64,000 nt of DNA from Hysterium pulicare CBS 123377 (GCA_000467715.1 AJFK01000009.1:1-64000); one strand, 5' to 3'; shown: positions 36,052 through 47,897, numbered from the stretch's first letter. The notes: generated from the letters alone by a model not told the origin. Numbers and translations: made by a program.

Positions 36052-37520
36052 TTTGTGGACTGCTATTTAACTCAGACGTACCTGTGGTGTGAAGCCAATC
36101 ATGTGATATTTGTGGTCCTTCTGCGAGTGATGAAAATAAAATAATGCCAGGCCGCATAATAGTAATCGTTTCGAAGTTGAATGAGACATCATTTTCTTTA
36201 GATTCAAAGCTCGTTACCCAATCTAGGTATCTGAACGGAGTCTTATTGCAATCGATATCTCTGGATGCGTGGCTTTGACTCAAGATAATGATCTGGCGGG
36301 TGTGAGACCCCACTTGAACTTATATTACCAAATTTGCAAGCACAGTATTTTACAGTCGAACAGTCCCCAGGATGAATGTAAACATTACAGATTGCGTCTC
36401 CAATGATACGATAGGTGCCCCCATTCGTGGGCCGCAAGATCATTGCAGGGGCAGGATCACCCCTAGAAAATGAGCCAGTATAAGCAGCCGATCATCATGT
36501 TTCACTCGAGCGTTTCCGATACCGCAGATAGTCCAATGTTGACCCTTCGGTTTACCATTCTTCTTACTTAAACATATCTCGGTACGAAAAATGCACCGAC
36601 CATTCCTTTTATCCAAATCGGAAGGTATGTGTTTTAACTGACGATTTCCAAAAAGGCTAGTGCGATGATGTTTTGGGGGACATCTTTCAAACAAATCGAA
36701 TATTTTTCGCTTGAGATGTACTCCACCGCATTCATCCTTGGGGTCTCTCTTTTGCTTCCTTCCCACGCTAAGTGGAGAATATCCTTGGTCTTATCAAAAC
36801 CAGTATGAGTGGATTTAAATTCGCATTTATCAAAGATAGGAATCTTGTCATCTCCTTCCGGGCCGTAGCCAAGAAGTTTGTTTCCGAATATTCCAAGCTC
36901 AATCGTAGCGTGAGACAAAAGCCTAGGATCTTGGGACTCGCCATAAAGATAGGCGCTTTCTATCCAAGGTGTGTATCTGATTGGCATATTCCAATTCAGT
37001 ACCCAAGACGGTAATCCAGGCATAGAAGTCTCGCAGCCTCGAGCAATTCTGGCTATTATAATGGGCCGTGCATATCCGTTTGTCACTGCAGATACAGCAA
37101 AAGACACATAACAGGCTCGAACGTCTAGTGATTAGGTAATTTTGAGGGGAATTTGGGGTGAAGAGTCTGTGGGTACCAGCGAACTTGTGCTGCTTTTATC
37201 GAAAACATCACCGGCAATGCCTGTAAGGGCGTAAATTTTTTCCCGAGCATCCGTACACTCGTATCCTTCGATTATGTTTAGTAAGGTAAATATATTCCCT
37301 TCAATTTCCCTTTCATTCAGGGCATATTTTCGCCAAAGTAGACTTATCTCTTCAATCTCTTCGAATGTACTTTGGTCCAATCGTGTTGGGATCTCACCTC
37401 CGGGGGTAGAGCCTTTTGCCAATGGCGGATATTGCCAAGGGCCGATTGCAACCGCGTCCAGGAGATATGTGAGGCGCCTTAAAAAAGGAGTGGCATCTGA
37501 ATTGAGAACAATCTCCTGAA
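36044..37520 (-). pseudogene. HET-domain (heterokaryon incompatibility) gene remnant
   Basis: Minus-strand pieces resemble the middle and C-terminal parts of a fungal HET-domain protein. They run in order from 37520: IIQEIVLNSDATPFLRR; then TDAREKIYALTGIAGD (the conserved 'AsDpRDkvYaLlGl' block after a HET domain); then LPSWVLNWNMPIRY (the 'PSWvpDW' block). Near 36443 there is MILRPTNGGTYRIIGDA, like the usual C-terminal 'fvLRp.g..y.liGe' block. The N-terminal HET core (the SYxWG and ICIDQ motifs) is absent, and the pieces lie in different frames. This is a truncated, inactive relative of the intact HET gene at 56474, not a copy of it. It directly abuts AT-rich decayed DNA on its 5' side. Confidence 0.7.
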
Positions 37521-38376
37521 TGATCTATCTTCGGTGAAATCAAGGGTTATCAAAAATCTTCTTATGTCTGACATAAGCTTGTTGGAGAAAATGTACTGTC
37601 CAACGTCATCCGGCTTTAGTGGTTTGGGGTGAGGAAGTCTCACTGCTACGGACACGTTCTGAATTCTTCATATATTGTAAGTATTTCTCTCTTACACCCC
37701 CAACCTTATAATTATATTATATACTTTTCTAAGACTACCAAAACCAAAACCTTATACTATAAGTAGAGACTTATCCTCTTGCGGACGTGAACTGGATTTC
37801 TAAACGTTCCCATAGCTCAATCCTTTTTTGTACAGTGACGGCATTCCACTTTAAGCACCTTGCCTTATATTCAGCTTTCCAGCCCTCTCTAAGCTAGAGA
37901 TTTAGAAGCTGGGTAAGAGCCCGTTTGCTTCTATGCCTATTCTTAGTTGTCGTCCGTCTGCAGAGATGAATTGACCTGTGGGAACGGCATAAAAAGGCAA
38001 AGCATGCCTGAGGCCTACCTAGACTCTACTAATACTACATCTTTAGATTTATATAGAGTAGAAAAAGCTTAAAATATTTATTTAAAATTATTATATCTTA
38101 ATATTTATATTATTTAATTATATTAAAGTAGAGTAAAGATTTAGGGATATAGCTAATTAACCTTAAGATGGCTAACTGGACTTGTGTCTTGGCGCATAGC
38201 TCAATCATTCAGTGGAACACGTTGGAAAAGAGAATGAGTGGATCATGCGCTGGATTCTTATAGCTAGAATCTACAGTCTTGCTGAGGCAAGGAAGTCTGT
38301 CTCCTCATCCATAAACCTTATTTCAGGCTTGATATGCTAGTTACATGTTGGAAACCTTAGAAACCCGAAATTCATC
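37521..38376. other. AT-rich gene-free block
   Basis: About 850 bases without coding potential. Roughly 37665-37770 and especially 38020-38165 are very AT-rich, made of TA/TTA/ATT runs, in contrast to the near-balanced composition of flanking genes. That is what old, point-mutated repeats look like in many ascomycetes. No terminal repeats or transposase remnant could be recognised. Confidence 0.5.
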
Positions 38377-39219
38377 CTATGTTGATGGCTCAATCCTTCT
38401 CTCAGAATGCACGGTTATCTCAGCTCTCATTCTTCCGCGAGCGTCCCGAAAGAGCCGCCATGACCAACTCCCCTCATAGGAACCACACTCGTGAACACCT
38501 ACAGGCCTGAACGCATATTGAAAAGCATCCGCGTCACTCTCCTCCAAGTTGATGATGATGGCCCGAGTACCCGGGACCGATTTGAGCCCAATCAGAATAC
38601 CCGTCAAGACTTTCATCATACGAGAGAATTTGCATGCATCGGAAGCGATTGGCCAGGGATAGAATTCACGTCCTTCGGGATGGGTCTGTGAGGGCTCGGA
38701 CAGGTATCTCAGCGCAATGATGACTGTCTTTGGACGTACGCCTAGGGCTGCGATTCTTAGAAAATAGTCGTCTATATCCCAACCCCAGAATGCGGAGTAG
38801 TCGATGGCGATGCAACCAATGTTGCGGCGTACTTGCTCGGAGAAGGAATTTAGGTTGAAGTGGTTGGGATAGTACCAGAAGCCGTACATCCAGGTTGGGC
38901 GTATCTGGACGTTAACGGGGACCAGAGAATAGGCTGTGGGACATGCTTCAACGTAGAATTGGCGACAGGTTAGGAGCGGATGGAATGCTTTTGACGATTG
39001 TGGCCATTCGAACTCCCCTTTTGAAGCCCTGAAATACCATTCGACTTTGTCCTCGATAGAAGAAGTGAAGACAAGTTCGTAGATCATGAGTCGAAGTTCG
39101 AGTGGAAGACTGAACAATCCGGTTGTCGTTTTGGCCTCTTTCACATCTTCGCGCTTCCTTCGGAACTTGTTACGAATAGAGGCAATTGCCTTGCGGATCG
39201 AGGTAAGAAGTCCCATCAT
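38377..39219 (-). CDS. 2EXR/F-box-like domain protein, hypothetical
   Basis: A 280-residue protein if started at 39219 (39216 is an equally good Met). After a basic segment (RNKFRRKRED) it has LFSLPLELRLMIYELVF, the F-box-like motif that opens the 2EXR proteins abundant in Leotiomycetes and Sordariomycetes. This is followed by HPLLTCRQFYVEA, the usual second block. The rest is a family-specific C-terminal region. Function is unknown. The frame stays open to a Met at 39420, but that extension is encoded partly by a 10-bp minisatellite and looks like leader sequence. No intron is apparent. Confidence 0.7.
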   Translation of the reverse strand: MMGLLTSIRKAIASIRNKFRRKREDVKEAKTTTGLFSLPLELRLMIYELVFTSSIEDKVEWYFRASKGEFEWPQSSKAFHPLLTCRQFYVEACPTAYSLVPVNVQIRPTWMYGFWYYPNHFNLNSFSEQVRRNIGCIAIDYSAFWGWDIDDYFLRIAALGVRPKTVIIALRYLSEPSQTHPEGREFYPWPIASDACKFSRMMKVLTGILIGLKSVPGTRAIIINLEESDADAFQYAFRPVGVHECGSYEGSWSWRLFRDARGRMRAEITVHSERRIEPST

Positions 39220-39380
39220 GAGTGAAGTGAAAAGTGGTCTTACTGGGATGAAGCACATAGGTGTCAGCATTTGCCGTTCTGGAGAGAGTTTGTTTTCACT
39301 TACCTCTTCTTTCTCGAGAGCGGGAATTATCCAAGCTCCTAACTTCCGCCTTGTCTCAAATGCGAGTATACAGTTGATCG

Positions 39381-39490
39381 TGTCCTCCGGTGTTCTCCAG
39401 CGTCCTTCAGTGTCCCCCAATGACCCTCAACGACCCTCAACGACCCTCAACGTCTCTCAATGATCCTCAAAGTCCTTCAATATCCTCCAC
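39381..39490. repeat. 10-bp tandem repeat, about eleven units
   Basis: Eleven consecutive 10-base units vary around the consensus TGTCCCTCAA; two adjacent central units are identical (CGACCCTCAA). Divergence grows towards both ends, as expected for an ageing minisatellite. It lies just upstream of, and partly within the 5' extension of, the 2EXR-type gene on the minus strand. Confidence 0.85.
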
Positions 39491-40124
39491 TGTCGGGAAA
39501 ACGCCAGGCTTGTTTTCAAGATGGGCAAAGTTGGGCAGTAAAATGTGCAATTGTTCGTCAACTTACTTGACTTTTTCCAGTCCACTTCTCACTCCGTGAC
39601 TTTCCCTTCCTTCAAGTCCTGAAGCACATGCGCCCAGCGAAGAAGAAAACCCCAAAGCTCTCGTCGTAAAGATCGTCGTCCTCTTCCGCTGAGGTCGTCG
39701 CTGGAGGTCCGACGGGGTGGGTGTAGTGTATGAACTCATCAGGTCGGCTAGGTGAGGAAGAGAGTTTAACAAGCTCATCACGTGTAAATTCACATGATTG
39801 TCGCATAAAACATTCAGGTGAAGCATTCACCTGCCCAACCTCAGGCCACCAAGATGTGGTAATTCCAACGCACGGACCATGTCCGAAAGCTAACTTCACC
39901 TCCAAATTATTTGTCTGAACAACTTCTAGCACAACACGACTTCATGCCCGCTACGACCTCATGAATGCCGTCAATTGACAACAATCCGTACTTCTCGTGC
40001 CTGGGATCCCTCGATTCTCTTTCCTAGAAGCTCGCGCACATTTCTGCTCTATCCGGGCTTGGATATTCGTGCATCTCAATATCTCTCCCGAGCACAGAAG
40101 CTTGAAATCCTACAAGCTTCCACC
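39491..40124. other. Intergenic region between the 2EXR-type gene and LSM8
   Basis: Contains the two divergent promoters. A minus-strand frame at 39612-39945 stays open for about 110 codons but lacks an upstream ATG and matches nothing I know. It is not called. Confidence 0.4.
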
Positions 40125-40496
40125 ATGTCTCTAAACTCCTACATAAATAGTACGTCCCTTCCTCTCCCATCCCCAAAATACTCTCCATCTCCCCTCAAAC
40201 CTACCTAACCGCCTCCCCCCGCAGAAAAAATCGTCGTCCTAACAACCGACGGCCGCACCCTCATGGGGACCCTAATATCCTGCGACCAAACGACAAACCT
40301 CGTCCTCCAAAACACCATCGAGCGAGTCATCCGCCCGCAAGACGATCCGCTAGACAGCGAGGAAGTGGAGCATGGCGTCTATGTGATACGAGGGGACAAT
40401 GTGTGTGTTTGTGGGAAGGTGGATGAGGAGATGGATGCGAGTATTGATTGGACGAAGGTTAGGGGAGAGGTTGTGGGGGGGACGAAACATGTGTGA
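40125..40496 (+). CDS. LSM8: U6 snRNA-associated Sm-like protein LSM8
   Basis: LSm8 is the subunit that distinguishes the nuclear LSm2-8 ring, which binds the U6 snRNA 3' end, from the cytoplasmic LSm1-7 decapping ring. Exons 40125-40149 and 40225-40496 encode 98 residues, the normal size. The short first exon encodes MSLNSYIN. Splicing gives KKIVVLTTDGRTLMGTLISC, with Sm1 motif hallmarks (DGR...GTL..D-like turn) and NLVLQNTIER. Sm2 follows as HGVYVIRGDNVCVCGKVDE, where IRGDNV is typical of LSm8. The 75-nt intron after codon 8 is pyrimidine-rich. Confidence 0.95.
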
Positions 40497-41154
40497 GGGT
40501 GTGTGGGTGGTTACCTCGGGAAATATTGAGTTTTGGGGGTTTGGGGGATGTTTGGGGGATGTTTGGGGGAGGAGATTAGGGGTATACTGTGAGGGTGAGA
40601 ATAAAGCGGTGCTTGGCTTATAAGAATGTTTATGGAGGATGGAATGTGGAGGTTGGTAGTTGGGTCGAGCTATGATACCCTCTGAGAGTATGAGAGCGTG
40701 GCTCTCTATGTGCATTGCCTGCGAGCGGCATAAGGATTAATGAAAAGTATGTCTCATCTTCAAATTTTAAGCTGCCTAAGATAACACTTGTTTGTGTATC
40801 CTGCAGGACGGATCTCGAGTACTTCTCTAGCAATAATCGTGCCCAGAAGGGTCACACTGGAAACCAGGGAAGCTTGGAAAGTTCTTCAGTGCTATACTTG
40901 CATTGGAGGAAAGTTGGATCTAGTTAAAACATCTAATTTTTGCGCACTTTGTTGCCCCAGTCCTCGGAAAGAATGAAATAATAACCCTTAACTCGCCACA
41001 ATGCCTGAATCGGTACAACACTGAGACTATCACGACGGCGGCTCCAACAACCATCCCAAAACCTGGTGACCGCAAGATTGACTGTTTTTCTTATCCCGGA
41101 GGAACAATTTTCTGAAACGCGCATTGAAATCCTCGCCATTCTCCTCTCGAATCT
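40497..41154. other. Intergenic region between converging LSM8 and PITH genes
   Basis: Only the 3' flanks of two converging genes are expected here. No coding region or structured RNA is recognised. Confidence 0.45.
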
Positions 41155-41880
41155 TCACTGTATCGACCTCCCCACTCCCATCTGCGTCCCTACAATCGCC
41201 TTATGATCCGCCGGGTTAGCAGCAGCTTCATACAAAACACTAACAGGTTCCTTATTCAGTTTCATATAATCACCCTTGAAAGCCAGATAACTAATCCTCG
41301 TCACGTCTTCGTCTCCATCCGACCAATTGTCCTCGAAGAAGAGCGACAGGCATTGGGTCGTGCTGAATTTGACGCGTTGCACGGGGATCTCTTGGACTTC
41401 GGTACTCTGGGAGAGCTCGAGGGTTTGGGTGGGCGCTTTTTGATTCGCTGTTTCGAAGTCTAGATGTTGGTCGTTGACGAAGACTTTGAGGCTTTTGGGT
41501 GCTGAGGGGGAGGGCGAGGTGCGGAGGAGGATGCTGTGGAGGCGGATTTGGCCGGTGAAACTGTGTCGTAGCCGGAGGGATTAGTTTTGAATTCGATTAT
41601 GACCTTTCTTTAGAGCGTTGCCTTACGGTACTATCATCAATATCTGTTCGTCCGCCGAGCTTGCTAGCTCCGGTGTAGGTACTAATCTCTGAGCCCACGT
41701 CTTCTGACATATTGCTCTGCCGGAGTTTGATTCATCTTCGTTTAGGGTTATTAAAGCGCTGAAGTCGATTTGCTCGTAGAGAAGGTTCTGCAATGCGGGA
41801 GTGATATCGTCGGTGTGGTCGTGAGCTTCGGCGTGCTCGTGGTCATGGCCGGAATGATCGTGGTCGTGATGATGAGACAT
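41155..41880 (-). CDS. PITH-domain protein
   Basis: Exons 41880-41627 and 41560-41155 give 219 residues. A His/Asp-rich N-terminus (HHHDHDHSGHDHEH) is followed by a PITH domain. This is the fold first described at the C-terminus of thioredoxin-like TXNL1, which contacts the 26S proteasome; stand-alone PITHD1 proteins also exist. Recognisable blocks are LYEQIDFSALITLNE near the start of the domain, FTGQIRLHSILLR, LKVFVNDQHLDFETA and RISYLAFKGDYMKLNK. No thioredoxin CxxC precedes the domain, so it is the stand-alone PITHD1 type. The His-rich stretch could bind metal, which is inference. Confidence 0.9.
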
Positions 41881-42377
41881 GGCGACGGCGGGGTAGTGGG
41901 GTAAGTTTCAAGCGCCGGAGAGGGAGTGTATATGCTTCAGATGTGAATAAATGCAGTGGGCGAGAGAGGGTGGATCAAGTTGAGAACGCTGATAGCTGTT
42001 CAAACAGCTGTGAGTAGGGGATTTTACATGGTGTTGGTGAAGTTAAAAGAAGCTGCGAGTTGCGGGCTCGGGAAAGGAAGTAGATCATCACAACATGACG
42101 AATAAGCACACCGGCACGTGGTGGAATATCCATGGGTAGCAAACCGAATTCAACGTCATTCGACTCATGCATTCAACTAAATGCCGATTGTTTGCACTTC
42201 TAGCACGTCATTGGCATAAGCATACTGAGGTCTCTCCATCGAATACGGTATACAAATTCTACTCTATCGCATAATATATGTTCTGCAAATACACAATATG
42301 CCTCCCAAGAAAGTCTCTATGGTATTTGAACGCCGTCGCTGAAATGCTACATTGAATACTGGGGACGTATGCGTGAC
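41881..42377. other. Intergenic region: PITH promoter and VPS20 3' flank
   Basis: Both flanking genes are on the minus strand, so this holds the PITH promoter and the VPS20 3' UTR. Nothing else is seen. Confidence 0.45.
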
Positions 42378-43134
42378 CTAAGCAGCAAGCATTGGTTGCG
42401 CAGCTTGCTCTGCTGCCCGCTCCCTTTCTCTCCTCCGAGCCCTCTCCTTTGGTGTTTCTCCTTGCACGCTTTCGCTCTCCGGTAATTGATTTATTGGGAC
42501 ATCTGGTAGTGCAATCCCGTTCACTTCTGCAGCAAGGGCTTCAAGTTCATCTTCGACCTCATCCTCGTCTTGGTTGGACATTCGTCCAGCAAGTAGTTCG
42601 CTGACCTCCTATTTCCGGAAATCATCAGTATTGGATCAGCCAGATGCGACAATAATGTGATAGACCGACCTTCTGGTACGCCTGGGCTTCCTCCGCCTCG
42701 CCCAGTAGCTTCTCGACATTCTCGACACCTCCCATTTCCCGGTGTATCTCCTTCAACACAGCCGTTCCCTGTTGCAGGCCAAATATTACATCCTTTTGCA
42801 CCAGCGCAAATTCTACATCGCTGGTGAGGATCTCCAGCTGAGCGAGTTGCGCATCGGTCTTCGCAAGCAGTGATTCTTGAAATTTCTTCCGTCGTAATGC
42901 TAGAAGCGCCTTGTCTTTTTCGCCTCTACTTAAGCACTCTTTCGCGACCGCCTTTTCTCGGTTTGTTATTACGGTTATTCGTTTCTGGTATTGGTGGAGC
43001 TTGTCCCGCTGGTTCTTCATGTCCAGTATAGCTCTAGAAGGAACGAGAGTTAGCTATCAAATGCAATGAATCGCGAAGACTTGATCTTACTTATCCTGGG
43101 CGGATATCTTTTGGGAGCTGCCAGAGTTCCCCAT
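42378..43134 (-). CDS. VPS20: ESCRT-III subunit VPS20 (CHMP6)
   Basis: Vps20 links ESCRT-II to Snf7 polymerisation at the endosomal membrane. Exons 43134-43091, 43033-42670 and 42608-42378 encode 212 residues. The N-terminus MGNSGSSQKIS fits N-myristoylation at Gly2, as known for Vps20. A basic helical core (LHQYQKRITVITNREK, ECLSRGEKDKALLALRRKK) follows, then the acidic C-terminal half with DEVEDELEALAAEV, an Snf7-family closing-arm/MIM-like segment. The C-terminal helix is very Arg/Glu-rich (ERARRRERERAAEQAA). The start lies only 186 bases from the RIX7 start on the other strand, so the two share a bidirectional promoter. Confidence 0.92.
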
Positions 43135-43320
43135 GTTGTTGCAGCGGTGGTCTCCATGAAGATGTCGTCGTGTGCCTTGGTTTAGCGGACTCGGTGATGT
43201 TATGCGCGACTAGCGCGCTAATGCATGCTATCGATAAGACTGCTTGGCATTAATTTTCTCGACCTCCAGATTATTTGTGTATTCACCACTTTCGCCGCAT
43301 CGCACTAATCGGGGGGCGCA

Positions 43321-45600
43321 ATGTCTTCACGAGGACGTCCGACACTCCAACAGGGTCTTGATAGAGAGGTCTATCAGATCGTGCGGAAATACTTGGATGA
43401 TCGACCGGACACCGTCATCCGCAAAGTCCGACCATCTACGATTTACGAATGGATCAAAAATTCGAACTCGAGCTTGAAGAGGCGGCCAAAAAAGGTTTTG
43501 GAAGATAGTGTCGAGCGAGTTCTTACTGTCATTCAAGAAGAAGCTAGTGAAGAGGATGAACTCGGGTCGATTGAGGGTGACTTTGGGGATAGTGAGGAGC
43601 CGAAAAAAACACGAGACGTTGCGGACCTCATGAACAAGCATATAGTGAGTAGCTGGGCAATCCGCTCCGGATCAACAACACCAATGGTAAACGGTGAGAA
43701 GTCCAAGAAACGAGATGGACAGAAAGTGAACGGAGAGCGCGAAACCAAGAAGCAGAAGAAGGGTGATGGAAAGGAAGCGGAAAAGCACTCTAAGATTGAT
43801 ACATCGCCTCCGAGTCATGTGAGCCTCAAGGATGTTGGTGGGGTCGACAATGTCAAGGCTCAGCTGAAAGACCATCTTATTATGCCATTGCTGAATCCGG
43901 AAGAATACGTCAAGCGCAAGATACCGATCCCTAGAGGCATACTCCTCCATGGCCCGCCCGGTTGCGGCAAGACTGTCATTTGTCGCGCCTTTGCGGCAGA
44001 ACTTGGAGTTCCATTCATTGAGATACTTGGGCCATCTGTGGTCTCGGGAATGTCCGGAGAGTCCGAGAAGCAGATAAGAGAGCATTTTGAGAAAGCGAAA
44101 GAAGTCGCTCCATGCCTCATCTTTATCGATGAGATCGACGTTATCGCCCCGAAACGAGATTCTGCACAGAGCCAGATGGAGAAGAGAATTGTAGCCCAGT
44201 TGCTCATTTCAATGGACGGATTGGCTATGGAAGCGAACGATGGGAAACCGGTCATTGTATTGGCAGCCACTAACAGGCCCGATAGCTTGGATCCGGCTTT
44301 ACGAAGAGGTGGTCGTTTCGATACAGAGATCAATATGGGTGTCCCAAACGAGCCAATGAGAGAATTAATCCTGCGCGCATTGACGAGAGGTCCTAAACTA
44401 GCTGAAGATGTCGATTTCGGGCAACTTGCGAAAATGACAGCTGGATTCGTTGGGGCAGATCTCCGAGATCTAGTGAGCAAAGCCGGCACCTGGTCGATGG
44501 ACAAGTATCGAGAAGCACTGGAGAAGCAAGCGGCAGAGACGGAGACCGAGATGGAAGTCGACGAAACACCCGATGCTTCGAAGCCGTCGATTATGGATCG
44601 TTCTATATCTAGACTCATCAAGCGAGCAAGGGACAAAGACATGGCGCGACCATTGGGCTATGAGGATACCGCGATCACAATGGAGGCGTTCGAAGCAGTG
44701 CTGCCTCACATAACCCCGTCATCTAAACGAGAAGGCTTCGCTACAGTTCCAGATACAACTTGGAGAGATGTTGGTGCTCTTGAATCCGTCAGAGATGAGC
44801 TCCAGACCGCAATTGTGGAGCCGATCAAGAATCCCCAAAGATACAAAAAGGTTGGCATATCGGCACCGACCGGAGTGCTGCTATGGGGACCACCAGGCTG
44901 CGGTAAAACGCTGCTCGCAAAAGCAGTCGCGGCGGAGTCGAAAGCCAACTTTATCAGTGTGAAAGGACCGGAACTACTCAACAAGGTAAGCATCTTAATA
45001 AAAGAATTAGGACATAGGGGCTAATCTGTACTACAGTATGTCGGAGAGTCCGAACGCGCTGTGCGCCAGGTCTTCATGCGTGCTCGCTCCTCTGTTCCGT
45101 GTGTGATATTCTTCGACGAACTTGACGCTCTCGTCCCACGCCGCAGTTCCGAGCTATCAGAATCCTCTGCCCGCGTAGTCAACACACTCCTGACTGAACT
45201 CGACGGTTTAAGCACAAGAGAAGGCATCTACCTCATCGCCGCTACCAACCGCCCAGAAATGATCGACGACGCCATGCTACGGCCCGGACGCCTCGAAACA
45301 CTCCTCTACGTCGAACTACCCAGGCCCCAAGAGCGTGTTGATATCCTAAAGGCCCTCATACAGAAGACTCCAATCGATCCTGCGCTAGCCTCCATTGCGG
45401 CAGATGGGAAATGTAAAGACTTTAGTGGTGCGGATCTGGGTAGTTTGCTTCGTAAGGCGGGACAGCATGCGCTGAGACGGGGCTCTGATGTCGTGGAAGA
45501 GGTTGATTTTAGGATTGCCCTTGATCATATGAAGCCAAGCGTTGGTGACCGGAAGCGGTATGAGGACCTTCGGAAGAGGTTTGAGACCGAATTATATTAG
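43321..45600 (+). CDS. RIX7: Ribosome-biogenesis AAA ATPase RIX7 (NVL type)
   Basis: A tandem AAA+ ATPase that extracts factors from pre-60S particles in the nucleolus/nucleus. Exons 43321-44985 and 45037-45600 give 742 residues. The N-terminal ~75 residues are a helical domain ([17 protein letters not shown]), followed by a Lys-rich nuclear-localisation-like linker ([20 protein letters not shown]). The D1 ATPase has Walker [11 protein letters not shown] (about residue 210) and Walker B IFIDEID. D2 has [10 protein letters not shown] (about residue 522) and IFFDELDAL, with the second-region homology [14 protein letters not shown]. This matches Rix7/NVL rather than Cdc48, which has a distinct N-domain. 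The intron interrupts D2 between NK and YVGESE. Confidence 0.95.
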
Positions 45601-47897
45601 TTCTATAGATTAATCTTGGATCTAATTTCTCTAGTACGCATAATCAGGAGTGTGGAGAGAGAGAGAGAATGAAAGTAAGCGTGCATCGATAACCTCCGTT
45701 GAGCCCATCGTCCTGACCCCAAACTACAGCGTATTCTAGCTAGCGGAAATTCATCAAAATAATCTAGAAATGCTTTACTTTGATAATAGCTATGTCTGGA
45801 TGATTATAGCTATACCTAATTATTCTAGTTCAACTATTTTAGCAGGCAGGACCTAAAGTGTAGAAAGATGTAAGGCGAAAGTCTGTATCCATCAGTAACC
45901 TCCACTCATCCCATCGTCCCAAGCCTCGAAGTCAAGCACATCCTAAACCATATAAATACCACCTTACAAAATAGGTTCAAAACAAAGCCGTCACACTATT
46001 TCACCCCTGTCCTCTCCAGATCCTATCATCTCACTATTCCAACCAACATCCTCATCCCCTCCCTCTCCGAAAACAACTCCACTCTCTGTTTCCCAAGATC
46101 TCCGTATAATAGTCCGAACACGCAATACCGTTCTATGGTCTCCTATCTATCTTCCTGATGCCATCGCAGTATTCCCGTCGCCAGAGAAGCGAGTGGGTAG
46201 CAGTTTCGGGAACGGAAGTGGTGTTTTCTGCACATTTATAGTTGATGTTAGCGAAAGGTTATGGCGTGGAGTTTTCCAATTGAATCTAGGAAATGGTTTA
46301 GTGGATATGGCTTTTGATCAAAAGGGGGTGGGGAGTGAGTAATTAGATCAGTGAATGTGTGGTACGCGCTTGGTGCTGATCCAGGGCATAAAAGTAGAAG
46401 TTACTTATAATTATAAAGCTAGTTTACCTGTAAATTGTTGGAATAGGTTTCAAGGTAGTTGGGCTTTAGAGAGCTTTCCCCAAACCCAAATGGTGTATGC
46501 GCGCTGAGGGTAAGGATGTTGCTAACTTAAAGCCTACCTTCTAAATACTTTAAGATTAACTTCCTTACTAGCCTTTATTCTTTATTCATTTCTCTACTAT
46601 CAAGAAATAGGTAGACTATAATACTAAAGAGTTGGATGAGGTATGGGCAGCCAACTCCGTTTTTGACCGTTTCCCAAGCTCGAAGTAGCTGTGCAGACGT
46701 ACGGCAACGACAATAGTGGGTACTAGCATACGTTGCGGTTTTCTTAACTCCAACAAGCGCGCTGTAAGTGTTGAACTAATAACAAATATCATTATATTTA
46801 TCACTAAAGTGAAATCTTAAAGTTAGGGAAACAGATCTGTCAACGCCGGCATCACGTCACAAATACAAGTCAGACTTACGATTGATACTGGAGTTTGTTG
46901 AAGAAAAGAAGCGAACACCGCGAACCTTAGGAATATATCTACCAGCTGTGACTCCTTCCGTGTGAGTCGACTGGGTTCGAGCTCATGGGCAGTGAAGCCC
47001 AAGTGACGGTGGACCCCCCTGAGTGAATGAAAGAGGAAAGAGCAATCATAGCCTGACATCACCTGGACGTATCATCAACACCACTTACTACCAATGCAAC
47101 TTCCATATTGAGATACATTTTGCTCGATACTGTGGGTCTAATACACCCCCACCACCGTTTTGAGTTCCAAGTCAGGCAGTATCAGTATGCTGAGCTTGAA
47201 TCCGTCGAGCTTGCCCAGAGCACAGCTATGAAGAAGATTCGAAAGTGGATACAACAATCCCTCGTTCGGAAGATATCTATAGTCTCTCAAAAACTTAGTA
47301 TTGAGGTCTAGCACGGCCACCCTCTGATTATACAATTTCATTCAGGATTGAGAACGAAAGAGGAGTTCTTTCTGTGTCCAGTTGAACTGGTCAGTTGGGC
47401 ATAAGCCACTCAAGAGTCACGCAGCAAAGAGGGATCAGAATCATCATCGTTACCAGAAGGAACTCTGGAGAGCGAAGTCGCCGCACATAGTTCTGACCCA
47501 AGTGATATCGAGTCCCCGACATTGGATGAGGTCGGAAAAGGAGCACTGGGCGCTTTGCAAAACCGAGTGCAAGATCATGTCTATGGTCTACCTAACGGTA
47601 TGTGTGCTAGGGCTACTTATCTTAACTATGAAACTCAATCCTAAAGCGATTGCAGACTATAATACTAAGACTACGCTAGACTACTTTCATAAATCCCTTT
47701 TATTTAATCATTTCGCATACATGTCCAATTATTACAATAACAATATACTCCAAATACATAGTGCTTAAACTAGAACCCATTCTGGTAGGGAATAGTGTGT
47801 GGAAGAATGAGTCAGAGTGAATGATTTTCTAAGTCGACATTGTAGGACCCTCGACATACCAAAAGTTCCAGATCCAAGCCGAGAAAGACGACCAAAA
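45601..47897. other. Gene-poor accessory region
   Basis: About 2.3 kb without a supported gene. It includes a loosely repeated segment (see 45681 and 45888) and moderately AT-rich stretches (about 45.75-45.85, 46.38-46.62 and 47.6-47.77 kb). A coding-like but isolated stretch lies at about 47420-47600 on the plus strand. It reads as decayed sequence flanking the broken STAND gene. Confidence 0.45.
45681..45945 (+). repeat. Imperfect direct repeat, two copies ~206 bp apart
   Basis: A segment at about 45681-45740 (ATAACCTCCGTTGAGCCCAT) recurs with about two-thirds identity at about 45888-45945 (AGTAACCTCCACTCATCCCA), both followed by CATCGTCC. This may be an old tandem duplication of about 206 bp. 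It was aligned by eye. Confidence 0.35.

Noticed and set aside
39612-39945. Minus-strand frame of about 110 codons with protein-like composition
   Set aside because: There is no ATG at its start and no splice donor supplying one, and it lies across a short divergent promoter. Not supported enough to call.
43860-44642. Open frame of 260 codons on the minus strand
   Set aside because: It is the reverse of the RIX7 D1 ATPase domain; long antisense frames are common opposite conserved coding sequence.
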